Source: Paracoccaceae bacterium (GTDB lineage: Bacteria > Pseudomonadota > Alphaproteobacteria > Rhodobacterales > Rhodobacteraceae). Taken from it: a stretch of DNA of 9,352 bases. Position 1 is the stretch's first letter. Each line of letters opens with the position of its first letter. The stretch spans positions 4,521-13,872 of the forward strand of contig JAGRMK010000110.1 of NCBI GenBank assembly GCA_020441345.1, read 5' to 3'. Below are positions 1-5,522 of the stretch, piece by piece. Under the pieces are notes generated by a model. That model saw only the letters and a list, made by a program, of their open reading frames with translations, was not told the origin of the DNA and did not search any database. Position numbers and translations under genes: made by a program.

Positions 1-66
1 AAAGGATTCGAACCTCTGACCCCCAGATTCGTAGTCTGGTGCTCTATCCAGCTGAGCTACGGGTGC
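1..66 (-). tRNA. tRNA-Arg(ACG), 3' end cut by the window edge
   Basis: Read on the minus strand from base 66, the sequence folds as a tRNA. It has acceptor 5' strand GCACCCG (66-60), D arm GCTC/GAGC (57-54 with 44-41), and anticodon stem CCAGA/TCTGG (39-35 with 27-23) around the loop CTACGAA. The T arm with TTCGAAT is complete at the left edge. The anticodon at 32-30 is ACG, which decodes CGN arginine codons after A34 is deaminated to inosine by TadA. The 3' acceptor strand lies outside the window. Position 32 of the tRNA is C (window base 34), the residue thiolated by TtcA in E. coli tRNA-Arg(ICG); a ttcA gene is present at 5523-6407. Confidence 0.95.
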
Positions 67-160
67 GCTGTGGGGGGTGATCTATCGTTGCACGCGGAGT
101 AATGCAAGGGGGGTTTGTGCGTTTTTTCCTCCGGTCTCGCAGAGCATGCGCCTGGTCGGA
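67..160. other. Short spacer between kinase gene and tRNA-Arg
   Basis: This gap separates the stop of the histidine kinase gene from the tRNA on the same strand. Apart from the candidate tRNA promoter, I see no convincing rho-independent terminator for the kinase operon. The T6 run at 122-127 reads as A6 on the transcribed strand, and the nearest hairpin has only about four base pairs. Read-through from the operon into the tRNA therefore cannot be excluded. Confidence 0.4.
79..107 (-). promoter_or_regulatory. Candidate sigma70 promoter for tRNA-Arg
   Basis: On the minus strand, TTGCAT (107-102) and TAGATC (84-79) are separated by exactly 17 bases. The -10 box ends 12 bases before the tRNA 5' end, which leaves room for a short 5' leader. 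The -35 box matches TTGACA at five of six positions if one substitution is allowed, while the -10 is weaker. Placement directly before a stable RNA gene supports the call, but no transcription start can be seen from sequence. Confidence 0.5.
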
Positions 161-1549
161 TCACCCCTCATGCGGAAGCCAGATTCTGAACTCTGTGCCC
201 TGTTCGCCCGTCCGCACGAGCTCAAGCTGGCCGCCGTGACCGCGCACCAGTTCGGCGGCAATCACCAGACCCAGCCCCGTGCCCCCTTTGCGTGCGCCGC
301 CCTGAAACGCCGCGAACAGGTTCTCGCGCGCCCGCTTCGGCAGACCCGGCCCTGTATCGATCACCCGAATCGCCGTGCCGGTGTCCAGATCCTGTGCGCT
401 GACCTCGATACTGCCTGGCTGCCCGGTCGCTTCGATCGCCTGCCGCGCGTTGCGCACCAGGTTGGACAACACGCGAAACACCTGCTCGGGGTCGGCGCGC
501 AGCATAAGTGTCGGCGGCACATCGACCAGAAACTCGACCGGGTTGGCGGCCTGGGCGCTGGTCTCTTGTTCGGTTTCCACCAATTCCTCGACCAACGGCC
601 GCAGCGCGAACTGGCTGAGCCGGGGCGGCGGTTCCTCGGCGCGGCCAAAGGCCAGCGTGCTTTCGCAAAGATTGACCGCGCGGTTCAGCGAATTCAACAG
701 CTTGGGAGCCGCGCGGGTCACTGCCGGATCGCTGGAGCTTTCGATCCGGTCGGCAACCAGGGTCGCGGTCGCCAGAATATTGCGCAGGTCGTGGCTGATG
801 CGCGCCACCGCCCCGCCAAGCTGCGCCAGCCGTTCCTTTTGCCTGAGGGCTTGCGTCAGATCCTCCTGCATGTTGTGTAACGCTTCTTCGGCCTCACGCA
901 ATTCGGTGACATGGGCGCTGGGGGCGATGATCCGACGCGCATCCTCGGGCGCCTTGGCATAGGCGGCCATCGACGCGATCACCCGCCGGATCGGCGTCAC
1001 GATCAGCCGCTGAACCGACAGGAACAACAGCAGCGCCGTCGCCAGCGAAATGACCAGCGACAACCACAGGATGCGCCGCGCGTATTGCCACAGCGCGTCG
1101 CGCATCGGTCCGGTGGCCATCGTTACTTCCAGCAGCAAGCCGGCCTCTTGCACGGGGTCGCCGATCACCCGGATCACGGTGTTGTCCACTGCGAACATCG
1201 CCGCCAGCCCGTCGCGCAGCAGATCTATCAGCGGCGTCGCGCGCAAGTCGAACACCCCGGCCACCGGCCCCGGCACGGGCGAGGACAGCACCAGTTCCCG
1301 GATCTCGTCACGGCGCAGCACGACGTTGAACACACCCGCCGTGGCCAGCAGTTCCTCGGCCAGCTTGTCGGTGATCGCGCCATCCGAAGCCAGCAGCGCC
1401 AGCGAAGCGATCTGCGCCCGCTCAAGACGTGTCAGAATGTATTCTTCGCGAAACCGGGCAATCGACGGCACAAGGATCATCACCTCGGCCAAAAGGACGA
1501 AGACCAATGTCAGCAGCAAAAACCGGCCCGACAGAGTCCGAAAGAACAT
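161..1549 (-). CDS. Membrane sensor histidine kinase (HAMP, HisKA-type, HATPase)
   Basis: 462-residue two-component sensor kinase of the inner membrane. There is a membrane segment at about 9-28, a periplasmic part of about 130 residues (29-158) that I do not recognise, a second membrane segment at about 160-179, then a HAMP-like linker to about 232 containing TPIRR. The dimerisation/phosphoacceptor region has the H-box ISHDLRN with His253. The ATP-binding domain shows an N-box (NLVRNARQA, from N363), G1 (DTGPGLP, from D398) and G2 (GGTGLGL, 422-428), so the kinase looks catalytically intact. Its start lies 20 bases after the oxidoreductase stop, so it is probably the last gene of the operon; the Shine-Dalgarno is weak (GGTAGG close to ATG). 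No response regulator gene is present in the window. The stimulus is unknown; a link to membrane or redox state is only suggested by the neighbours. Confidence 0.93.
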   Translation of the reverse strand: MFFRTLSGRFLLLTLVFVLLAEVMILVPSIARFREEYILTRLERAQIASLALLASDGAITDKLAEELLATAGVFNVVLRRDEIRELVLSSPVPGPVAGVFDLRATPLIDLLRDGLAAMFAVDNTVIRVIGDPVQEAGLLLEVTMATGPMRDALWQYARRILWLSLVISLATALLLFLSVQRLIVTPIRRVIASMAAYAKAPEDARRIIAPSAHVTELREAEEALHNMQEDLTQALRQKERLAQLGGAVARISHDLRNILATATLVADRIESSSDPAVTRAAPKLLNSLNRAVNLCESTLAFGRAEEPPPRLSQFALRPLVEELVETEQETSAQAANPVEFLVDVPPTLMLRADPEQVFRVLSNLVRNARQAIEATGQPGSIEVSAQDLDTGTAIRVIDTGPGLPKRARENLFAAFQGGARKGGTGLGLVIAAELVRGHGGQLELVRTGEQGTEFRIWLPHEG

Positions 1550-1569
1550 GACCTACCCGTAGATGGGGG

Positions 1570-2988
1570 TCAGGGCACCAGGTTTTGCACCAATCCGACC
1601 ACCCGCTTGACTAAAGGATTCTCAAACAGCTTTGGGGAAAAATAGGCACCCGCGACCCGTTTGGAAAGCTCTCCCATCGTCGGATAGGGTAAAACCGTGC
1701 CCGCAATCGCCCCCATTTTCAGCCGGTTGGCCAAAACCAGGGCCCAGATGCCTATCATTTCGCCCGCGTTCGGCCCGGCGATGGTCGCGCCAACGGGGCG
1801 CCCCTTGTGCACCATCACCTTGATCAGGCCTTTGGTCTTGCCCTCGGCCTGGGCGCGGTCGGCGGCGTCGAATCCCAGTTTCAGCACCTGTACCGCGTCG
1901 CCATGCGCCGCCCGCGCGGCGGCTTCGGTCAAACCGACCTGCGCCAGTTCCGGGTCGCAATAGGTGACATGGGGGATGTGGTCGGCGTGCGCTTTCGAAG
2001 GCAGCGCAAACAGCATCGACCGGATGATCACCCCGGCCTGATAGCCCGCGACATGGGTGAACTGACCGCGCCCGGCTACGTCACCGATGGCATAGACCCG
2101 GCGATTGGAACTGCGCAGCCGGTCGTCGACCTCGATCCCGCCGCGCCCGTGGCGGATCCCGGCGGCATCAAGATCGAGCCGGTCGATGTTCGGCTTGCGG
2201 CCCACGGCCATCAACAGATGCGTGCCTACGAAGACGGTTCCGCCAGCGACCTGCACCTCGATGGCGCCAGGGCGGCCGCGCACCGCATCGACCTTGGCAC
2301 CTTCGATGATTTCGACGCCCTCGGCGCGCAGCGCGGCCAACACCAGCGCCGCCGCTTCGGGGTCGTCGTTGCCTAGTGCACGCGCGCCTTCGATGACCGT
2401 CACCTTGCACCCCAGCCGCCGATGCGCCTGCGCCATTTCCAGGCCGATCGGGCCGCCGCCGACGATCAGCAGATGACCGGGTGCCTCGCGCAGGTCAAAG
2501 ATCGTTTCGTTGGTCAGAAAGGGCACCCCCGAGAGACCGGGGATCGGTGGCACGAATGGCGCAGAGCCGGTGGCGATGACAAAGCGCCGCGCGTGGATCG
2601 TGGAACCGCCTGCCTCGACCACGCGCGGGCCGGTGAACCGCGCGAAATCGCGGATCACGCGCACGCCCAGTCCCTCGAACCGCTCTTGCGAATCATGGGG
2701 CTCGATGGCGGCTACCACCCGCGCCACGTGATCCTTTGCCGACGCATAGCTCAGCACGGGTTCGTCGGGCGCAACACCCAAGGCCGCGCCGGTGCGGTGC
2801 GCGGCCGCCGCCTTGCCCGCCGCCAGCAGCGCCTTCGACGGCACGCAGCCGTAGTTCAGACAATCGCCGCCCATCTTGTGTCCCTCGATCAGGACAACGC
2901 GCGCGCCCATCTGCACCGCGCCCGCCGCCACCGACAACCCGCCAGACCCGGCGCCGATCACGCAGATATCGGTTTCGATGCGTTCCAT
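1570..2988 (-). CDS. MerA/Lpd-like FAD-dependent pyridine nucleotide-disulfide oxidoreductase
   Basis: 472-residue cytoplasmic flavoprotein of the class I disulfide reductase family. Visible parts are the N-terminal FAD Rossmann motif GAGSGG (12-17), the redox disulfide in GGDCLNYGCVPSK (Cys43 and Cys48), a second nucleotide-binding motif GGGPIGLE (177-184) followed by an acidic residue (E200) that suggests NADH preference, the FAD motif AIGDV (300-304), and a C-terminal dimerisation domain. At the place where Lpd has the catalytic His-Glu pair (HPTxxE), this protein has YPTMGE (Tyr435, Glu440). Tyr at this place is typical of MerA-like proteins, but the Cys-Cys tail of true mercuric reductase and the N-terminal metal-binding domain are both absent. 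It is therefore probably neither a standard lipoamide dehydrogenase nor a functional mercuric reductase; the substrate is unknown. The start is fixed by GGAGG seven bases upstream. The ATG follows the preceding stop by one base, which implies translational coupling. Confidence 0.9.
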   Translation of the reverse strand: MERIETDICVIGAGSGGLSVAAGAVQMGARVVLIEGHKMGGDCLNYGCVPSKALLAAGKAAAAHRTGAALGVAPDEPVLSYASAKDHVARVVAAIEPHDSQERFEGLGVRVIRDFARFTGPRVVEAGGSTIHARRFVIATGSAPFVPPIPGLSGVPFLTNETIFDLREAPGHLLIVGGGPIGLEMAQAHRRLGCKVTVIEGARALGNDDPEAAALVLAALRAEGVEIIEGAKVDAVRGRPGAIEVQVAGGTVFVGTHLLMAVGRKPNIDRLDLDAAGIRHGRGGIEVDDRLRSSNRRVYAIGDVAGRGQFTHVAGYQAGVIIRSMLFALPSKAHADHIPHVTYCDPELAQVGLTEAAARAAHGDAVQVLKLGFDAADRAQAEGKTKGLIKVMVHKGRPVGATIAGPNAGEMIGIWALVLANRLKMGAIAGTVLPYPTMGELSKRVAGAYFSPKLFENPLVKRVVGLVQNLVP

Positions 2989-2989
2989 C

Positions 2990-3700
2990 TCAGGTCCTCC
3001 GCAGGGATTTCAGCAGGATCGGCATCAACGACAGTGCCGCCAAACCCAGGATCGGACCCAGGATATGAGGTTCGAACAGGATGCCCAGATCGGGCGCCTC
3101 GCCGCGGGCGAAAACTTCGCCCAGACCGGACCCGACCCAGGTATAGACCAAGCCACCCGGCACGATGCCTACAAGCGTGGTCCAGGCAAACCGCGAGGTC
3201 GCGACGCCCAGAAAGGCCGGGATCAGATTGGCGACAAAGAACGGCACCACCGGAACAAGCCGCATCGTCAGCAGCACCGGCACCTCGTTTGCGCGGATAC
3301 CGTCGGTCAGTTTGCGCACCGCGCCGTCGCTGGCGTCAATGCGCCGCCTGAGCCCTTCGCCCAGACCGACGCGCACCGCCAGGAAGATCGCCACCGCGCC
3401 CAGCGTCGCCGCGACGACGTTGAACACGACGCCGGGAAACACGCCGAACAAAAACCCGCCAGTCAGCGTTGCAACCGTCGCGCCGGGCAGCGAGAACGCC
3501 ACGATCACCACATAAGACACAATGAACAGCGCCGGGGTCATAACCGGGTGCGCCGCCGCGTAGGCCAGCAGCGCCTCGCGGTTATCGCGCAGCGCCTCAA
3601 ACCCCAGTTGATCGCGCAGGAACACCGCGCCAAGGATCGCGCCGACGGCGATCGCCACCAATGGTGCCCAGCGGCGCAAGGGAGAAAGGGCTTTGGTCAT
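2990..3700 (-). CDS. TVP38/TMEM64 family (VTT domain) membrane protein
   Basis: 236-residue polytopic inner-membrane protein with about five or six hydrophobic segments: near 11-28, 55-75, 80-110, 140-165, 172-192 and 211-230. The VTT/SNARE-associated core covers roughly 66-190. It shows FSLPGA (69-74) followed by a GGFLFG loop, and then RLVPVVPF (147-154) with a downstream Asn (N158) and Gly, the family's conserved signature. VTT/DedA relatives are proposed to move or flip lipids or to sit in proton-dependent membrane homeostasis, so a precise role cannot be given here. It is the first gene of the minus-strand operon and ends with TGA one base before the flavoprotein ATG. A GGAG sequence lies about eight bases before the chosen start. 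The same kind of pair, VTT protein plus MerA-like flavoprotein, is found next to each other or fused in other bacteria, suggesting joint action at the membrane. Confidence 0.9.
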   Translation of the reverse strand: MTKALSPLRRWAPLVAIAVGAILGAVFLRDQLGFEALRDNREALLAYAAAHPVMTPALFIVSYVVIVAFSLPGATVATLTGGFLFGVFPGVVFNVVAATLGAVAIFLAVRVGLGEGLRRRIDASDGAVRKLTDGIRANEVPVLLTMRLVPVVPFFVANLIPAFLGVATSRFAWTTLVGIVPGGLVYTWVGSGLGEVFARGEAPDLGILFEPHILGPILGLAALSLMPILLKSLRRT

Positions 3701-3714
3701 CGGCGGCTCCGGGG

Positions 3715-3728
3715 TCAGGGATCAGGGA
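3715..3728. repeat. Two tandem copies of TCAGGGA
   Basis: The heptamer TCAGGGA occurs twice back to back (3715-3721 and 3722-3728), followed by a partial third copy (TCGGGG). It lies in the 5' leader region of the VTT-flavoprotein-kinase operon, about 15 to 28 bases upstream of the VTT start codon. It may be a binding site or a simple slippage repeat; nothing in the sequence decides between these. Confidence 0.5.
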
Positions 3729-3808
3729 TCGGGGGGCGTTTTCGGGCAATACTTGATTTCTTGGCGGGATATTTCCATGTTTCAGGTGGCTCACGCGATC
3801 GTTTCCTG

Positions 3809-3817
3809 TGGTAAAAT
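3809..3817 (+). promoter_or_regulatory. Possible extended -10 promoter element
   Basis: TGGTAAAAT reads as TGn plus a hexamer matching TATAAT at five of six positions, the best -10 match I see in the intergenic region. No -35 hexamer is recognisable at 16-18 bases upstream, so it would have to work as an extended -10 promoter. A transcript starting near 3824 would begin with the inverted repeats described next. It could equally be a chance AT-rich stretch. Confidence 0.25.
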
Positions 3818-3820
3818 GGG

Positions 3821-3868
3821 GGTCGCCATGCCAGATGGCGTCAATCGGCGACCGGCGCGGGTTTTTTT
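3821..3868 (+). repeat. Overlapping inverted repeats followed by a T7 run
   Basis: There are two mutually exclusive stems. One pairs CGCCAT (3824-3829) with ATGGCG (3835-3840) around a five-base loop. The other pairs GGTCGCC (3821-3827) with GGCGACC (3847-3853) around 19 bases. Seven T residues follow at 3862-3868 after a GC-rich stretch. The layout resembles an attenuator or terminator on the plus strand, although the T run starts eight bases after the stem, which is far for a standard intrinsic terminator. A dyad operator for either flanking operon is the alternative reading. Confidence 0.4.
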
Positions 3869-3890
3869 CCGCCACCGTGCCCGCCGTCAA

Positions 3891-3919
3891 TTGACTTGCC
3901 TGCCGAGCTTGGCTATTGC
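3891..3919 (+). promoter_or_regulatory. rpmH: Sigma70-type promoter for rpmH-rnpA
   Basis: TTGACT (3891-3896) and TATTGC (3914-3919) are spaced by exactly 17 bases. TTGACTT with a GGCTAT-type -10 is a form commonly seen before strongly expressed translation genes of Rhodobacterales. The predicted start near 3926 gives a leader of about 65 bases to the rpmH ATG. The -35 is near consensus while the -10 matches mainly in its first half. Confidence 0.7.
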
Positions 3920-3991
3920 CCAGCCTTCAAGAATGTCGGCCTTCGAATCCCTTTGTCTTTGGGTTTGGGCCTAGAGAAAAGGAATTGAGCG

Positions 3992-4126
3992 ATGAAGCGC
4001 ACGTTTCAGCCGTCGAATCTGGTCCGCAAGAAGCGCCACGGCTTCCGGTCGCGCATGGCGACCAAAGCCGGCCAGAAGATCCTGAACGCCCGCCGCGCGC
4101 GCGGTCGCAAGCGTCTTTCGGCCTGA
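3992..4126 (+). CDS. rpmH: Ribosomal protein bL34
   Basis: 44-residue large-subunit ribosomal protein, full length for the family. It begins MKRTFQPSNLVRKKRHGF and ends with the Arg/Lys-rich GRKRLSA, the standard bL34 pattern; almost a third of its residues are basic, as expected for a protein buried in 23S rRNA. The start has AAGGA (3979-3983) at an eight-base spacing. It is the first gene behind the promoter at 3891-3919, and rnpA follows after 35 bases, the near-universal bacterial pairing. It is short and easily missed by length-filtered gene calling. Confidence 0.98.
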   Translation: MKRTFQPSNLVRKKRHGFRSRMATKAGQKILNARRARGRKRLSA

Positions 4127-4161
4127 AGCCGCACCGTTTCACGACGGTTCAGGACGTTGTC

Positions 4162-4569
4162 ATGACACCGCCGGATACCCCCTTGCCCAGCCCAACGGCT
4201 GATGAGCGGGTGGATCCGGCGGTTTCGTCATGCCTGACGGTTCTCAAGAAACGCGCCGGGTTCCTGGCCGCCGCAAAGGCGCGCCGCGCCCCCGCGCCCG
4301 GATTCCTGTTGCAGGCCCGTCAGCGGCGCGACGATGAGCCCGCCGAGGGCGTGCGCATCGGCTTCACCTGTTCCAAGAAAATCGGCAACGCCGTCACCCG
4401 CAACCGCGCCAAGCGCCGGCTGCGGGCTTTGGCGCGCGAGGTTCTGTTGCCGCGTGCCCGTCCGGGCTGGGACTATGTGCTGGTCGGTAAGCCTGGCGCA
4501 ACCGTGACGCGTGGCTATGATGATCTGCGCGACGATCTGCTCAAGGCACTGGAACGGGTCCACGCCTGA
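4162..4569 (+). CDS. rnpA: Ribonuclease P protein component
   Basis: 135-residue basic protein subunit of RNase P, which together with the RNA subunit removes 5' leaders from pre-tRNAs. The diagnostic RNR stretch NAVTRNRAKRRLRAL spans 76-90, preceded by IGFTCSKKIG (66-75). CLTVLKKRAGF (24-34) matches the family's N-terminal strand region. About 20 residues of low-complexity Pro/Ala-rich sequence precede the conserved fold, as is usual in this lineage. I chose the ATG at 4162 because AGGA lies seven bases upstream; a GTG at 4210 is a possible later start. The frame remains open leftwards through rpmH but offers no good start there. The DUF523 gene begins 45 bases downstream. Confidence 0.95.
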   Translation: MTPPDTPLPSPTADERVDPAVSSCLTVLKKRAGFLAAAKARRAPAPGFLLQARQRRDDEPAEGVRIGFTCSKKIGNAVTRNRAKRRLRALAREVLLPRARPGWDYVLVGKPGATVTRGYDDLRDDLLKALERVHA

Positions 4570-4614
4570 TATTGCCCCTCGCGTCGGCCATCTTGCGCCG
4601 ATAAACTGACGCGC

Positions 4615-5103
4615 ATGACCCCGCGCATTCTGATTTCTTCCTGCCTGATGGGCACCCCGGTTCGCCATGACGGGCGCGCCAGGACGCTGCACCACATCTT
4701 GCTGCAAGACTGGCAGCGTCGCGCCCTGCTGGTGCCGCTCTGCCCAGAGGGGCTGGGCGGCTTGCCGACACCGCGTGCACCGGCCGAGATCGAGCCAGGC
4801 GCAACCGCAGACGATGTGCTCGGCGGCGCCGCGCGGATCCTCGCCGCCGACGGCACCGATCTGACCGCGCCATTCCTGGTCGGCGCGCGCCAGACCCTGC
4901 GACACGCGCAGGCGCAGGGATGCCGCTTTGCCCTGCTGACCGATGGCAGCCCATCTTGCGGCGTGACCGTCGTGTATGGTGGCATGCATGACGGCCAACG
5001 CCGCGCCGGGGCCGGAGTGACCGCCGCCCTCTTGGCGCGAAACGGGATCACCGTATTCGCACCGCAACAGATCGACCAGCTCGCCGACGCCTTGCCCGAT
5101 TGA
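4615..5103 (+). CDS. DUF523 family protein, TudS-like [4Fe-4S] candidate
   Basis: 162-residue single-domain DUF523 protein. Conserved blocks are ISSCLMG with Cys10, followed by VRHDG; LCPEGLGGL with Cys43, followed by TPRAPAEI; and TDGSPSCG with Cys115. These three cysteines are the expected ligands of the [4Fe-4S] cluster in the characterised relative TudS, a 2-thiouracil desulfidase; Cys103 is extra. Whether this protein acts on thiouracil or another thiolated compound is inference. There is no C-terminal DUF1722 extension. Its start lacks an obvious Shine-Dalgarno sequence, so it may depend on translation of rnpA 45 bases upstream. It sits between rnpA and yidD, which are directly adjacent in many bacteria, and is in the same cluster as the sulfur-transfer gene ttcA. 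Confidence 0.88.
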   Translation: MTPRILISSCLMGTPVRHDGRARTLHHILLQDWQRRALLVPLCPEGLGGLPTPRAPAEIEPGATADDVLGGAARILAADGTDLTAPFLVGARQTLRHAQAQGCRFALLTDGSPSCGVTVVYGGMHDGQRRAGAGVTAALLARNGITVFAPQQIDQLADALPD

Positions 5104-5167
5104 CGCAGCCCCTTGCACCCGGCCCCCGCAGCCCCCAGATCGACACCAGACCGCACAAAGGCCCCCC

Positions 5168-5476
5168 GTGACCAACCCCGTCCGTCCCTCGCCCCGTTCG
5201 TTCGCCGCCTGGCTGGTGTCCTTGCCGGTGCGCGCCTATCGGCTGTTGCTGAGCCCGTGGGTCGGCAACGGATGCCGCTATCAGCCGACCTGTTCGGTCT
5301 ATGCGCTCGAGGCCCTGGAACGCCACGGCGCGCTGAAGGGAAGCTGGTTGGCGGCCAGACGCATCGCCCGCTGTCATCCCCTGGGCGGGCATGGCTATGA
5401 CCCGGTGCCCGGTGCGGACCCCGAGCACGACGCGCAAAAACGCCCCACGGGCATCGCTGACGCCAGCAAGCGTTGA
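5168..5476 (+). CDS. yidD: Membrane protein insertion efficiency factor YidD
   Basis: 102-residue small protein thought to assist YidC-dependent insertion of inner-membrane proteins. It has an N-terminal amphipathic helix (about 12-30), then the family signature CRYQPTCSVYALEAL with Cys36 and Cys42, and RRIARCHPLGGHGYDPVP with Cys69. The start is a GTG; no ATG gives a better fit and the Shine-Dalgarno is weak (AAAGG). The roughly 20-residue tail after the YDPVP motif is not conserved and looks disordered. Its position between rnpA and yidC fits the classical cluster, but here ttcA and an EAL gene separate it from yidC. Confidence 0.95.
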   Translation: MTNPVRPSPRSFAAWLVSLPVRAYRLLLSPWVGNGCRYQPTCSVYALEALERHGALKGSWLAARRIARCHPLGGHGYDPVPGADPEHDAQKRPTGIADASKR

Positions 5477-5509
5477 CCTTTGCCGCGCCTTGCGCCTATG
5501 CCTGCGCGC

Positions 5510-5514
5510 AGGAG
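5510..5514 (+). promoter_or_regulatory. ttcA: Ribosome binding site that sets the ttcA start
   Basis: AGGAG lies eight bases before the ATG at 5523. The reading frame is open further left to 5391 inside yidD, but only this start has a strong Shine-Dalgarno sequence and gives a protein of normal TtcA length. Confidence 0.8.
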
Positions 5515-5522
5515 AACCTGCC

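Larger units (their letters stand above)
3701..3991. other. Divergent intergenic region between VTT operon and rpmH
   Basis: This is the only divergent gap in the window and must hold promoters for both directions. On the plus strand there is a good rpmH promoter at 3891-3919, an extended -10 like element, two overlapping inverted repeats and a T7 run. For the minus-strand operon I find no convincing -35/-10 pair. Two copies of a seven-base repeat sit just ahead of its start. No DnaA box cluster is seen. Confidence 0.6.

Noticed and set aside
122..127. T6 run downstream of the kinase gene as part of a terminator.
   Set aside because: On the transcribed minus strand it is an A run, and no plus-strand gene or strong hairpin precedes it.
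1570..2988. Mercury resistance (mer) operon.
   Set aside because: No merR, merT or merP nearby, and the flavoprotein lacks the C-terminal Cys pair and the N-terminal metal-binding domain of MerA.
3701..3991. Possible replication origin, since rpmH lies next to dnaA/oriC in some bacteria.
   Set aside because: No DnaA box cluster, no AT-rich unwinding region and no dnaA gene are visible; alphaproteobacterial origins are usually elsewhere.
3916..4161. The rnpA frame stays open leftwards through all of rpmH, recalling the overlapping rpmH/rnpA arrangement known from Thermus.
   Set aside because: The only long-frame start is a TTG inside the rpmH -10 box. No ATG or GTG with a ribosome binding site exists in the overlap, and the ATG at 4162 has AGGA seven bases upstream and yields a normal-length protein.
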